DNA of 24,823 nucleotides from a virus. Below are positions 11,991 to 18,990 of this stretch, one piece after another (the stretch's first letter is position 1; every line of letters begins with the position of its first letter). Under the pieces are notes generated by a model. It was not told the origin of the DNA. It made no database searches and was given only the letters and a program-made list of their open reading frames with translations. The DNA lies in the IMG/VR virus record IMGVR_UViG_3300046684_000073, positions 1-24,823 of that record; one strand, 5' to 3'. The translations under genes were made by a program, and so were the position numbers.

Positions 11991-13796
11991 ATGAAAATCA
12001 CCCGTATTCAAGCTGACCATGTGCTGGGCCTGCAAACCGTCGACGTGCGCCTGTCGTCGCCGATCGCCCTTTTCGCCGGCCGCAACCGCGCCGGCAAGTC
12101 GTCCATCCAGGAAGCCGTGCGCATGGCCATCACCCAGGACACCGTGCGCGACGTGAACCTGAAAAAGCAATTCAGCATGCTGGTCAATGATGGGCACCAG
12201 GCCGGCGGCGCCGTGGTCACGATCGACGGCGATGCCGACCAGTCCTTCGCGTTCAACATGCCCAAGGGTGAATTCGTCGGGCCCGAGATCAGCGAACCGA
12301 TGCGCGTAGCCCTGTATGGCCAGCGCTTTGCAAAGATGACCGCCGACGAGCGCCGCACCTTCCTGTTCGGTCTGACCGGCCTGAAGCCAAAGGCGGACAA
12401 CGTGAAGGCGCGCATGCTGGCGCGCGGATGCCAGGAAGTGAAGGTTGACGCGGTGCTGCCGCTGCTGCGCACCGGGTTCCCGGGCGTGTGCGAGCATGCC
12501 AAAAGCAAGGCGACCGAAGCGAAGGGTGCATGGCGCCAGCTGACCGGCGAGACCTACGGCGCCGTCAAGGCGCAGAGCTGGGAAGCGCCGGTGCCGGATC
12601 TGCCGCCGGGCGACGTGCAGAAGCTGGCCGACAAGGTGGCCGGGATCGATCGGAACATCGCGCTGCTGAATGAAAATCTGGGCCGCATCAAGTCGGTGGC
12701 GATGGAAGCGCAGAAGGCAGCGCAGCGCCGCGCCGGACTGGCCGACAGCGCCGGCAAGGTGGCCGACCTGACCGACCAGCTGACCCGGGCGCGCGCCGAG
12801 CTGGCCGAGTACGAGCCGAAGGTGGCAGACCTGCGCCAGCGCGCCAGCGGCACCGTGCGCATCGGCCTGGTACATGACATGGCCAAGTTCATCGACACCC
12901 TGCAGCTGGCAGGGAAGGACAAGACCGCCGAGAAGGCAGCCCAGCAGGCGAAGCTGCTGGCGGCCTACACGAAGGAACACGGCAACCTGGACGCCGGCCA
13001 GCCCGATCCGGAAGCGGTCGCCGCCCTGGCCGAGCATGGCAAGGGCCTGCAGGTGGTCCAGAACCGCGTGAAGAACCTGCAGCGCGACCTGGACGCTGCC
13101 ACCCAGGCCAAGGGCCAGTTCGACGCCCTGGCGCCTGCTGCCGAGGTTTTGGACGCCAGCGCGGAGATCGCCGAGGTCGAAGGGCTGCTGGCCAGCGCGA
13201 AGGCCGACCGCCAGGCCGCCGAGAACAAGCGCCTGGACATTGCTGCCGCCCAGCAGAAGCGCGCCGACGCCGAGAAAAAGACCCGGGGAGCCGCCGCGCA
13301 CCACGTCGACGTCGAGGAATGGACGAAGGTGGCCGACGCCCTGGCGCCACAGGGCATCCCGAACGAAATGCTGCTCGAGGCGCTTGCGCCGGTGAATCTG
13401 CTGCTGAAGCAGGCCGCAGTGGATACCGAATGGATGGCCGCGCAGATCGAACCCGACATGGCCATCACCGCCGACGGCCGCCCGTATCAGCTGCTGAGCG
13501 AGTCCGAACAATGGCGCGTTGATGCCATGGTGGCCCAGGTGGTCGCCGAGCTGTCGGGCCTGAAGGTGGTGATGCTCGATCGTGTCGACGTGCTGGACCT
13601 GCCGGGCCGCGCCCAGCTGCTGGACTGGATGGACGTGCTGGCCTTTGACGGCATCATCGACACCGCCCTGCTGTTCGGCACGTTCAAGGCGATGCCGACC
13701 GGCCTGGCCGACACCATCACCGCGTTCTGGGTCGAGAACGGCAGCATCACCGCCAGCACCACCGTCGACGGCACCGCGCAGCAGGTGGCAGCATGA
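11991..13796 (+). CDS. Rad50/SbcC-like SMC-type ATPase
   Basis: A 601-residue AAA/ABC-type ATPase of the SMC/Rad50 kind. The N-terminus KITRIQADHVLGLQTVDV leads into Walker A GRNRAGKSS (30-38), which is followed by EAVRMAIT. A long central region (about 200-450) is helical with coiled-coil stretches (KVADLTDQLTRARAELAEYE). Near the end are a signature-like LLSESEQWR (501-509) and a Walker B strand VVMLD (526-530). The residue after Walker B Asp530 is Arg531, where Rad50 has the catalytic glutamate. It follows recT and an exonuclease, suggesting a DNA-end-processing role; no Mre11/SbcD partner is seen. I chose ATG 11991 (GGAG nine bases upstream) over TTG 11976. Confidence 0.85.
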   Translation: MKITRIQADHVLGLQTVDVRLSSPIALFAGRNRAGKSSIQEAVRMAITQDTVRDVNLKKQFSMLVNDGHQAGGAVVTIDGDADQSFAFNMPKGEFVGPEISEPMRVALYGQRFAKMTADERRTFLFGLTGLKPKADNVKARMLARGCQEVKVDAVLPLLRTGFPGVCEHAKSKATEAKGAWRQLTGETYGAVKAQSWEAPVPDLPPGDVQKLADKVAGIDRNIALLNENLGRIKSVAMEAQKAAQRRAGLADSAGKVADLTDQLTRARAELAEYEPKVADLRQRASGTVRIGLVHDMAKFIDTLQLAGKDKTAEKAAQQAKLLAAYTKEHGNLDAGQPDPEAVAALAEHGKGLQVVQNRVKNLQRDLDAATQAKGQFDALAPAAEVLDASAEIAEVEGLLASAKADRQAAENKRLDIAAAQQKRADAEKKTRGAAAHHVDVEEWTKVADALAPQGIPNEMLLEALAPVNLLLKQAAVDTEWMAAQIEPDMAITADGRPYQLLSESEQWRVDAMVAQVVAELSGLKVVMLDRVDVLDLPGRAQLLDWMDVLAFDGIIDTALLFGTFKAMPTGLADTITAFWVENGSITASTTVDGTAQQVAA

Positions 13797-14233
13797 GGAA
13801 ATTTAAGGTCTATAAGGCAGCGGTGGCGCGGGTCTTGAACCCGCTGCCGATCCCGACGATCTGCCCGAATTGCGGCGGCCCGGTGGCCATGCAGAGTAAC
13901 AGCGTGGTGTATCGCAAGGAATACGGCCAGTGGCCCTTCCTGTACCGCTGCCAGGATGCGACGTGTGACAGCTACGTAGGCCTGCACCCGAAGACCGATA
14001 TTCCTCTGGGGACGTTGGCCAACAAGGAAACGCGCGACTACCGGAAGAAGGCGAAGGGCCTGCTGATGCCGATGTGGGAAGAGCAAGGCATGGACCGCAC
14101 CGACGTCTATGCCTGGCTGGCGGGGAAGATGGGAATTGCCGACGTCAACCAGTGCCATATCGGCTGGTTCAACATCGAGCAATGCAAGCAGGTCATCCAA
14201 ATTTGTAACGACAACCAGGGAAACAAAGCATGA
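13793..14233 (+). CDS. DUF3268 zinc-ribbon protein
   Basis: A 146-residue protein with a zinc ribbon at the N-terminus. CPNC (about 24-27) and a second pair in YRCQDATCDSYVG (about 51-63) surround an aromatic strand (KEYGQWPFL). LHPKTDIPLGTLANKETRDYR follows, a sequence I associate with the DUF3268 family of phage proteins. The C-terminal half is helical. The likely role is nucleic-acid binding, but no activity is established that I know of. Start and stop both overlap neighbours by four bases (ATGA), placing it translationally between the Rad50-like ATPase and the DEDDh exonuclease. Confidence 0.8.
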   Translation: MRKFKVYKAAVARVLNPLPIPTICPNCGGPVAMQSNSVVYRKEYGQWPFLYRCQDATCDSYVGLHPKTDIPLGTLANKETRDYRKKAKGLLMPMWEEQGMDRTDVYAWLAGKMGIADVNQCHIGWFNIEQCKQVIQICNDNQGNKA

Positions 14234-14874
14234 AAACCATTCTGTTCTACGACACCGAGACCACCGGCCTGCCACTCTGGAACCTGCCCAGCGAGCACCC
14301 AGACCAGCCGCGCGTGGTCCAGCTGGCCGCCGAACTGTGCGTCGAAGAGACCGGCGACACCCTGCAGCAGATGAACATGATCATCCTGCCCGATGGCTGG
14401 ACCATTCCCGACGAAGTGGCCGCGCTGCATGGAATCACCACCGAGCGCGCCCTGGCCGAAGGCGTCGCCGCTGACATGGCGATCGCGCATTTTGTCGACA
14501 TGTGGCAGGACGCCGACCAGCGCGGCGGCCACAACGAATCGTTCGACATGCGCATGCTGCGCATCGAGCTGATGCGCCATTGCCACTACAGCATGCAGAC
14601 CGTCGGCGAACCTCCGGTACCGTTCGCGGACTACTGGAAGAGCGCGCCGGCCTACTGCACGCAAGGCAGCAGCGTGAAGATCCTGAACCTGCCGCCGACG
14701 CCGAAGATGGTGGCCGCACGCCGCAAGGGACCGAAGTCGCCGAACCTGGCCGAGGCTTACGAGTTCTTCACCGGCCAGAAGCTGGAAGGCGCGCACGATG
14801 CGATGGTGGACGTCCGCGCCTGCAAGGCGGTCTATTACGGCATCAAGGCGCACCACGCGCAGGCCGCCGCGTAA
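14230..14874 (+). CDS. DEDDh 3'-5' exonuclease (DnaQ/RNase T-like)
   Basis: A 214-residue exonuclease. Motif I FYDTETTG gives Asp8 and Glu10. Motif II HNESFDMRML gives Asp106, and motif III HDAMVDVRA gives His189 and Asp194, which makes it a DEDDh member. Compared with a minimal DnaQ domain it has an insert (about 120-175) containing YCTQGSSVKILNLPPTP and a basic loop ARRKGPKS. Similar free-standing phage exonucleases degrade single-stranded DNA and often act in recombination or replication clean-up. It completes a module of nuclease, RecT, ATPase and exonuclease. The start overlaps the upstream stop (ATGA). Confidence 0.92.
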   Translation: MKTILFYDTETTGLPLWNLPSEHPDQPRVVQLAAELCVEETGDTLQQMNMIILPDGWTIPDEVAALHGITTERALAEGVAADMAIAHFVDMWQDADQRGGHNESFDMRMLRIELMRHCHYSMQTVGEPPVPFADYWKSAPAYCTQGSSVKILNLPPTPKMVAARRKGPKSPNLAEAYEFFTGQKLEGAHDAMVDVRACKAVYYGIKAHHAQAAA

Positions 14875-14889
14875 CTCGGCCATAATCAC

Positions 14890-14914
14890 GCGCGCCGGCC
14901 CAGCGCTGGCGCGC
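14890..14914. other. GC-rich stem-loop after the exonuclease gene
   Basis: GCGCGCC (14890-14896) pairs with GGCGCGC (14908-14914) around an 11-base loop in the 67-base gap between two genes. A nested palindrome CCAGCGCTGG overlaps it. There is no T-run on either side, so it is not a classical terminator. It may attenuate transcription or stabilise the upstream message. Confidence 0.4.
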
Positions 14915-14941
14915 CCTGTTCACTACATGAGGATTTAGACC

Positions 14942-15943
14942 ATGAACGAGAACCCGAACCGCCGCAAGGATGACGCCCGGCCTGCCGTGGCGCTGCAGTG
15001 GGGCGATCGCCCCGATCAATGGACCCTGCTGCTGACCGGCCCGACGTCGGGCGTGATCGGCCCGCTGGGCAGCACCTGGCCGAACCACCCGCCCCAGCTC
15101 GAGCGCGTCGACGTATGCGTGCGTCGCAAGGATGCCCCTGCGGCCGTGTTCCGCACTGGCGGCGAAGGCGCGAACAAATGGGAACAGTTTTACCCCTACG
15201 ACAGCATCGACCAGCCGCTGCGCGACGGCGAATACCTGTACCGGGAAGGCGCCGCGCCGAAGCTGGACGACATTGAACAGTACCGCCTGCAAATGGCGGC
15301 GATCGGCACCGCCTCCTTCGGCTACTGGAAGGAAGGCGACGGCATCCATCCGGATTACGACACCATGCCGCTGCGCGACGTCGCGCGCCTGTATGCGAAG
15401 TATGAAGCGCTGCACGCGGCCCAGCCCAGCGCAGCGGCGCGCGATGTGATCGCCGAGCGCCGCCGGCAGGTCGATCAGGAAGGCTATGCACCCGAGCATG
15501 ACGAAGAACACAAGTGCGGCGAGATTGCCGCCTACGCTGCGTTCTTCGCATTGCCGCCCGATGCGCGCGCGTGGCCGGCGACGGAAACCGGATACGGCGA
15601 CACCTTCGGCGAAGCGATCGTGCCGCACGACTGGCCCATTCCGAAGGATGGCGACCGCCGCCGCGAGCTGGTGAAGGCCGGCGCCCTGATCCTGGCCGAG
15701 ATCGAACGCTTGGACCGCGCAGCCGCGCCTGCGCTTGATGCCGTCGAAGCGGCCCTGAAGGATGCGGTGATACATGGCACCGGCGCGTTCACTGTGAAGG
15801 CCGACGGCAGCACCGAACACGTCGACCTGCAGGCCCAGAACCGGGCCGCCGCCGAGATCGTCGCCTTCAGCCCGCCGGCGGGCGTGCGCGATGCCCTTTA
15901 CCGCGACTATGTGGTGCCGACGAAGGACGGCGACCCAGCATGA
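14942..15943 (+). CDS. Phage protein with a possible MazG-like helical domain
   Basis: A 333-residue protein. Residues about 10-110 are a beta-rich domain of unknown type (WTLLLTGPTSGVIG, then FRTGGEGANKWEQFYPYD). Residues about 165-260 carry a pattern I have seen in many phage early proteins: ARDVIAERRRQVDQEGY, EHDEEHKCGEIAAYAAFF, then a closing RRELVKAGALILAEIERLDR. The Glu, Asp and His spacing in these helices resembles MazG-type all-alpha nucleotide pyrophosphohydrolases, but I cannot prove this. The last 70 residues repeat Ala-rich helical sequence. GAGGATTTAGACC precedes the ATG. The two-part structure suggests a fusion. Confidence 0.75.
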   Translation: MNENPNRRKDDARPAVALQWGDRPDQWTLLLTGPTSGVIGPLGSTWPNHPPQLERVDVCVRRKDAPAAVFRTGGEGANKWEQFYPYDSIDQPLRDGEYLYREGAAPKLDDIEQYRLQMAAIGTASFGYWKEGDGIHPDYDTMPLRDVARLYAKYEALHAAQPSAAARDVIAERRRQVDQEGYAPEHDEEHKCGEIAAYAAFFALPPDARAWPATETGYGDTFGEAIVPHDWPIPKDGDRRRELVKAGALILAEIERLDRAAAPALDAVEAALKDAVIHGTGAFTVKADGSTEHVDLQAQNRAAAEIVAFSPPAGVRDALYRDYVVPTKDGDPA

Positions 15944-16071
15944 TGCACCCATACCTGAACCCGTTTTTCCTGTTCCAGCTGCTGCTGGAAATCTGGCGGA
16001 CGGCGCCGGGCTGCACCTGCGACAGCAACCAGGGCCGCGCGCCCTGCCGTTGTCGGGAACCGGCGCCATGA
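15940..16071 (+). CDS. Tiny Cys-rich protein
   Basis: A 43-residue reading frame that starts at ATG 15940, overlapping the previous stop, and ends at a TGA overlapping the next ATG. It begins with a hydrophobic/aromatic helix (YLNPFFLFQLLLEIW) and continues with CTC and CRC pairs (Cys25, Cys27, Cys36, Cys38) that could bind a metal or form a redox site. The gap-free coupling on both sides is the main evidence that it is translated. No homologue is recognised. Confidence 0.5.
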   Translation: MMHPYLNPFFLFQLLLEIWRTAPGCTCDSNQGRAPCRCREPAP

Positions 16072-16328
16072 TGCCCGGGTACTTCGCCGCCCTGGCCGCC
16101 CAGGCGCTGGCCGAGACCGAAGCGCGGCTGCAGCGGCAGGAAGCCGAGCGCCAGGCCGCGGCGCAGGTGGAACAGTTCGACAACCTTGCCCGGCGCATGC
16201 GCCAGGGCGACGTGATCGACGTCGAGGCTCGCGAAGTGCCCGATGTGCTGCCGCTGCCGGCGCCGACGAACAACGCGCAGCCCATCCGCGACCAGGTGGG
16301 CACCACTGAAAGGGACACGAACGAATGA
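16068..16328 (+). CDS. Small coiled-coil phage protein
   Basis: An 86-residue protein. It is helical for residues about 5-50 (ALAAQALAETEARLQRQEAE, then AQVEQFDNLARRMRQG), which looks like a short coiled coil, and is followed by a Pro/Ala-rich flexible end. Its function is unknown. The ATG at 16068 overlaps the previous stop (ATGA), and its own stop overlaps the next start, so it belongs to the same translationally coupled string. An extended frame back to 15891 is out of frame with the genes it crosses and was not used. Confidence 0.6.
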   Translation: MMPGYFAALAAQALAETEARLQRQEAERQAAAQVEQFDNLARRMRQGDVIDVEAREVPDVLPLPAPTNNAQPIRDQVGTTERDTNE

Positions 16329-17197
16329 GCATCAAGACATGGCTGAAGGGAAAGCGCCGCCGGTGGAGTGGGAACGATCGCCACTTCGGCCCGTTCACCT
16401 GGAGCACCGCCAGGGACAGCTGGAAGCCGGTGGGGATCGTGCTGGATTCTGGCGACGAGGAAGACACCGCGCATGTGCGGATCCACGTGCATTTCGGCGT
16501 GCTTATCATCGAGACACCGGGCCTGCTGGCGCCCTTCCGCCGCTGGGTCGACACGTCCCACTATGATTGGAGCAAGGCCGGCGCCGGTTACTTCGACGTG
16601 CACCATGCTTGCTACGGCTTCCAGTGCAGCGACGGCTTCCTGCAGGTGTTCCAGGGACCGCAGACCATGGACAGCACCACCACGAAGAGCTGGGCGACCC
16701 ACCTGCCCTGGACGCAATGGCGCCACGTCCGCTTCAGCCTGTACGACACGGCCGGCGCGCACTTCTGGACCCAGCTGGAAAAAGACCAGCCGAAGGGCCG
16801 CGACGAAGCGGCGCGCCGCATTGCTGGCCAGCGGTCAGATGCGCGCTGGGCGGCCGAACAGGCATGTCCCAAGGTCGCGTTCTTGTGCATCGACTACGAT
16901 GGCGCCGAGATCACCGCGACCACGCACATCGAGGAACGCGAGTGGAAGCGCGGGGAAAAGTGGTGCAGCTGGCTGAGTCTGTTCTATCGGCCCATGGTGA
17001 AGCGCAGCCTGGATATTCACTATTCCGGCGAAGTCGGGCCGCGTAAAGGCTCCTGGAAGGGCGGCACCATCGGCACCGGCATCAACATGCTGCCCGGCGA
17101 ACTGCACGACGATGCCTTCATGCGGCATTGCGTGAAGCAAGGGCTGACGTATATGGGGCCGCTGCCGAAGCTCGCCGAGCTGGCCACCGCCGAATAA
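16325..17197 (+). CDS. Large conserved-type phage protein of unknown function
   Basis: A 290-residue protein that I cannot assign. It is rich in tryptophan and aromatics (WSTARDSWKPVGIVLDSG, then HYDWSKAGAGYFDVHHACYG). Two recognisable stretches are EEREWKRGEKWCSWLSLFY (about 200-218) and RSLDIHYSGEVGPRKGSWKG (about 224-243), followed by GTGINMLPGE. The last of these I recall from hypothetical proteins of phages of Gram-negative hosts. There is no membrane segment or nucleotide motif. The start overlaps the previous stop, and it is the longest unassigned gene of the rightward arm. Confidence 0.75.
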   Translation: MSIKTWLKGKRRRWSGNDRHFGPFTWSTARDSWKPVGIVLDSGDEEDTAHVRIHVHFGVLIIETPGLLAPFRRWVDTSHYDWSKAGAGYFDVHHACYGFQCSDGFLQVFQGPQTMDSTTTKSWATHLPWTQWRHVRFSLYDTAGAHFWTQLEKDQPKGRDEAARRIAGQRSDARWAAEQACPKVAFLCIDYDGAEITATTHIEEREWKRGEKWCSWLSLFYRPMVKRSLDIHYSGEVGPRKGSWKGGTIGTGINMLPGELHDDAFMRHCVKQGLTYMGPLPKLAELATAE

Positions 17198-17245
17198 CAA
17201 CGGCCAAGCGCGCCGGCCAAGAGGCGCGCACCCTGAAGGAAGACC

Positions 17246-17752
17246 ATGCAAGTCAATACCACCAACAACCGCTTCATCGGCACGAAGATCGTCCTGGCCC
17301 TGGCCATGAACCGCGCAGCATACAACGGCTATCGCGGCTGGCCACTGCCATCGAACGAGAACGGCGACGACGAAGGCTATCTGGTCGAATACACCGACGG
17401 CGGGAAGCCGAACGTGCAGGGCCACGCCGGCTATGTCAGCTGGTCGCCCAAGGAACAGTTCGACAATGCCTATCGCCGCTGCGATGAGCTGCCGTTCGGG
17501 CTGGCCATCGAGGCGCTGAAGAAGGGCGCGAAGGTCGCCCGCGCAGGCTGGAACGGCAAGGGAATGTTCGTGTACCTGGTGCCGGCGAACGCCTACCCAG
17601 CCAGCACCGCGGCCGCGCGTGAATTCTTCGGCACCGATGCGCTGGTACCGTACAACGCCTATCTGGCCCTGAAGGGTGTCGACGGCACCGTCAGCACTTG
17701 GGCGCCCAGCTGCAGCGACGCCCTGGCCGAAGACTGGCAGATTGTCGAATAA
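17246..17752 (+). CDS. Two-part phage protein ending in DUF2829
   Basis: A 168-residue protein that looks like a fusion of two small phage families. The first part (about 1-75) contains TKIVLALAMNRAAYNGYRGW, then DDEGYLVEYTDGGKPN and HAGYVSWSPKEQFDNAYR, typical of a short conserved phage protein often encoded alone. The second part (about 83-168) is DUF2829: GLAIEALKKGAKVARAGWNG, KGMFVYLVPA, then a closing SDALAEDWQIVE. Functions of both are unknown to me. AAGGAAGACC lies directly before the ATG. The 48-base gap from the previous gene has no other signal. Confidence 0.8.
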   Translation: MQVNTTNNRFIGTKIVLALAMNRAAYNGYRGWPLPSNENGDDEGYLVEYTDGGKPNVQGHAGYVSWSPKEQFDNAYRRCDELPFGLAIEALKKGAKVARAGWNGKGMFVYLVPANAYPASTAAAREFFGTDALVPYNAYLALKGVDGTVSTWAPSCSDALAEDWQIVE

Positions 17753-17799
17753 CTGCGCCACCGCAATCCACCGCCGGCTGAGGTCGGTAGCATGATCCC

Positions 17800-17925
17800 A
17801 TGCGACTGACCGATATCATCCTTCTGGCCCTGCTGGGTCTTGCCATCATTGGTGCGCATGACCCAGCAGCGGCTTCTGATCTTCTGGACCACATAGGCGC
17901 CCATCTGCGCGCGCTGATCACATGA
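17800..17925 (+). CDS. Tiny membrane or secreted peptide
   Basis: A 41-residue frame: a short basic start, then a hydrophobic stretch (IILLALLGLAIIGA, about 6-19), then an amphipathic helix ending in HIGAHLRALIT. It could be one transmembrane helix or an uncleaved signal. The stop overlaps the next ATG (ATGA), which supports translation. The nearest Shine-Dalgarno-like GAGGT is about 15 bases from the ATG, which is too far to be ideal. The role is unknown. Confidence 0.5.
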   Translation: MRLTDIILLALLGLAIIGAHDPAAASDLLDHIGAHLRALIT

Positions 17926-18113
17926 CACCACTAACTCCTATCCAGATCGCAGCCATTCACCATGGCCTGGTGCTGCTGGTCATTCGAAGCCGGGAACGCA
18001 TCGATGCGCTGGTCACTAGCGGGAACGGGAATACGGAGATTGCCGAGTACTGGCGCAGCCAGCTGGCCGATGCTCAGCAGGCATTGGAAGCAATGGGTCT
18101 TGGCAGCAGATAG
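17922..18113 (+). CDS. Small helical protein of unknown function
   Basis: A 63-residue protein. Residues 6-30 form a helix (PIQIAAIHHGLVLLVIRSRERI), and a second helix lies near the end (EYWRSQLADAQQALEAM). The pattern resembles a helical hairpin. There are no cysteines and no known motif. The start overlaps the stop of the small membrane peptide (ATGA), so the two are probably co-translated. A TTTTTTA stretch just after the stop has no adequate stem before it, so I do not call a terminator. Confidence 0.55.
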   Translation: MTPLTPIQIAAIHHGLVLLVIRSRERIDALVTSGNGNTEIAEYWRSQLADAQQALEAMGLGSR

Positions 18114-18148
18114 ATTTTTTACCACCAGCCGCAAGTCATTGATTTCAC

Positions 18149-18379
18149 ATGGACACCCTGGAAAAGGAAACGGCGCAGCAGGATGATCTGCCGCGCCGTC
18201 GTGATGGCCGCGTGATGCTGGCGCGCTGCGACGTGCGCCGGGTCGATGCCGAGCGGCGCCGCGGACCGTCGTGGATTCAGCTGATGGTACTCGGCCGGGC
18301 GCTGCTGCTTCGCAGGTCCGGACGTGAGCGCCGTTCAGGCTGGGACCACCGGGCACGGCTGGCTGGCCTGCCCTTCTGA
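18149..18379 (+). CDS. Possible last gene of the rightward arm, Arg-rich
   Basis: A 76-residue frame with phage-like codon use at the beginning (DTLEKETAQQDDLPRRRDG) and an increasingly Arg-rich, low-information second half. There is no clear ribosome binding site, and the ATG follows the previous stop by 35 bases. Its end overlaps the start of a small opposite-strand frame (18335-18475), as expected at a convergence point. It may be a real small basic protein or a GC-rich open frame without function. Confidence 0.35.
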   Translation: MDTLEKETAQQDDLPRRRDGRVMLARCDVRRVDAERRRGPSWIQLMVLGRALLLRRSGRERRSGWDHRARLAGLPF

Positions 18380-18475
18380 TCCTGCGGCCGGCGGCGCTGG
18401 CGGGATCACCAGCCTGCCGTCGACCAGCTCACCGATCAACATGCTGCCGCGTGCTGTGATGGCGTGGAATTCCAT
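18335..18475 (-). CDS. Small protein downstream of Rz
   Basis: A 46-residue minus-strand frame beginning nine bases after the Rz stop. It reads as a compact beta-like N-terminus (EFHAITARGSMLIGELVDGR, about 2-21), then LVIPPAP and a Pro/Ala/Gly-rich tail. The composition is protein-like and unlike the Arg-rich shadows nearby. An AGGG about seven bases before the ATG is the only binding-site candidate. It would be the last gene of the leftward lysis operon. The function is unknown. Confidence 0.4.
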   Translation of the reverse strand: MEFHAITARGSMLIGELVDGRLVIPPAPPAAGSEGQASQPCPVVPA

Positions 18476-18483
18476 GGCATGCC

Positions 18484-18990
18484 CTACTTCGCGTTCAGGG
18501 CCCGGCAGGCTTCGAAGCGCTCGGTGATCCGGTCGTACTGCCGCACGACTCTTGCAAGGTCTGAGGCGACGCCGAGAAGATCAGAAGCAACCTCTGGCAC
18601 AATGCGCGGTCGGTCGGCGTCAGGGTCAGATCCGCCGGCAGCGGGTCGATCGTCGGGCGCGGTGGGGCCTGGTATGGCGCCGACGGCTGGGCAGCGCAGG
18701 CTGTCAGCGCCAGAACGCACGCGACGCTGAGCGTTTTCAAGGTTCGAAGCATATTCCTGTTCCTTCCGTAGGGCGTCGGCATCCCTGGCCCGCAGCTGCG
18801 CGCGCAGGTCCGACTCAGTTTTAAGGGCGGCCGCAGCGTCGCGGTCGTGTTGCGCTTTGCCGGCGGCCACCGCCGCGGTATAGCCGGCGTCGTGCTGTTC
18901 GGCGCCGTAGTCGTTGATCCACCAGGCGCCACCCAGCAGCAGGATCAGCACCAGGATGACGGCGGCCGCCAGCCGCTGCAGGGCGCTCAC
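18484..18990 (-). CDS. Rz: Rz-like inner-membrane spanin
   Basis: A 168-residue i-spanin. After a short N-terminus there is one transmembrane segment (about 6-25, RLAAAVILVLILLLGGAWW). A long periplasmic helical domain follows, with coiled-coil character at about 35-80 (QHDRDAAAALKTESDLRAQL, then KEQEYASNLENAQRRV). It would pair with the lipoprotein Rz1 to fuse inner and outer membranes in the last lysis step. The GTG at 18990 overlaps the endolysin stop (GTGA). The frame continues upstream only as shadow of the endolysin. Its reading frame contains the complete Rz1 gene in a different frame, a hallmark of this gene pair. Confidence 0.88.
   Translation of the reverse strand: MSALQRLAAAVILVLILLLGGAWWINDYGAEQHDAGYTAAVAAGKAQHDRDAAAALKTESDLRAQLRARDADALRKEQEYASNLENAQRRVRSGADSLRCPAVGAIPGPTAPDDRPAAGGSDPDADRPRIVPEVASDLLGVASDLARVVRQYDRITERFEACRALNAK
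18495..18752 (-). CDS. Rz1: Rz1-like outer-membrane lipoprotein spanin, nested in Rz
   Basis: An 85-residue lipoprotein encoded entirely inside the Rz gene in another frame. The signal peptide MLRTLKTLSVACVLALTAC ends in the lipobox LTAC with the acylated Cys19. The start of the mature chain is proline-rich (QPSAPYQAPPRP), as in other Rz1 proteins. The mature part is about 67 residues, longer than in lambda (about 40). AGGAACAGGAAT precedes the ATG, giving independent initiation. The combination of lipobox, Pro-rich start and nesting makes the call strong. Confidence 0.88.
   Translation of the reverse strand: MLRTLKTLSVACVLALTACAAQPSAPYQAPPRPTIDPLPADLTLTPTDRALCQRLLLIFSASPQTLQESCGSTTGSPSASKPAGP

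Noticed and set aside
11936-12016. 26-codon frame between the unknown recombination-module gene and the ATPase gene
   Set aside because: It has no binding site and no protein-like features, and it overlaps the ATPase start in another frame.
11964-13511. Leftward 515-codon frame
   Set aside because: It is antisense to the Rad50-like ATPase, which has Walker A and signature motifs in proper order.
14843-16762. Leftward 639-codon frame, the longest leftward frame after the tailspike
   Set aside because: It crosses four coupled rightward genes with ATGA overlaps and proper ribosome binding sites, and no recognisable protein results.
18378-18410. Stem GATCCTGC/GCGGGATC as a bidirectional terminator at the convergence zone
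   Set aside because: The stem has a wobble pair and a long loop, and there is no T-run on either strand.
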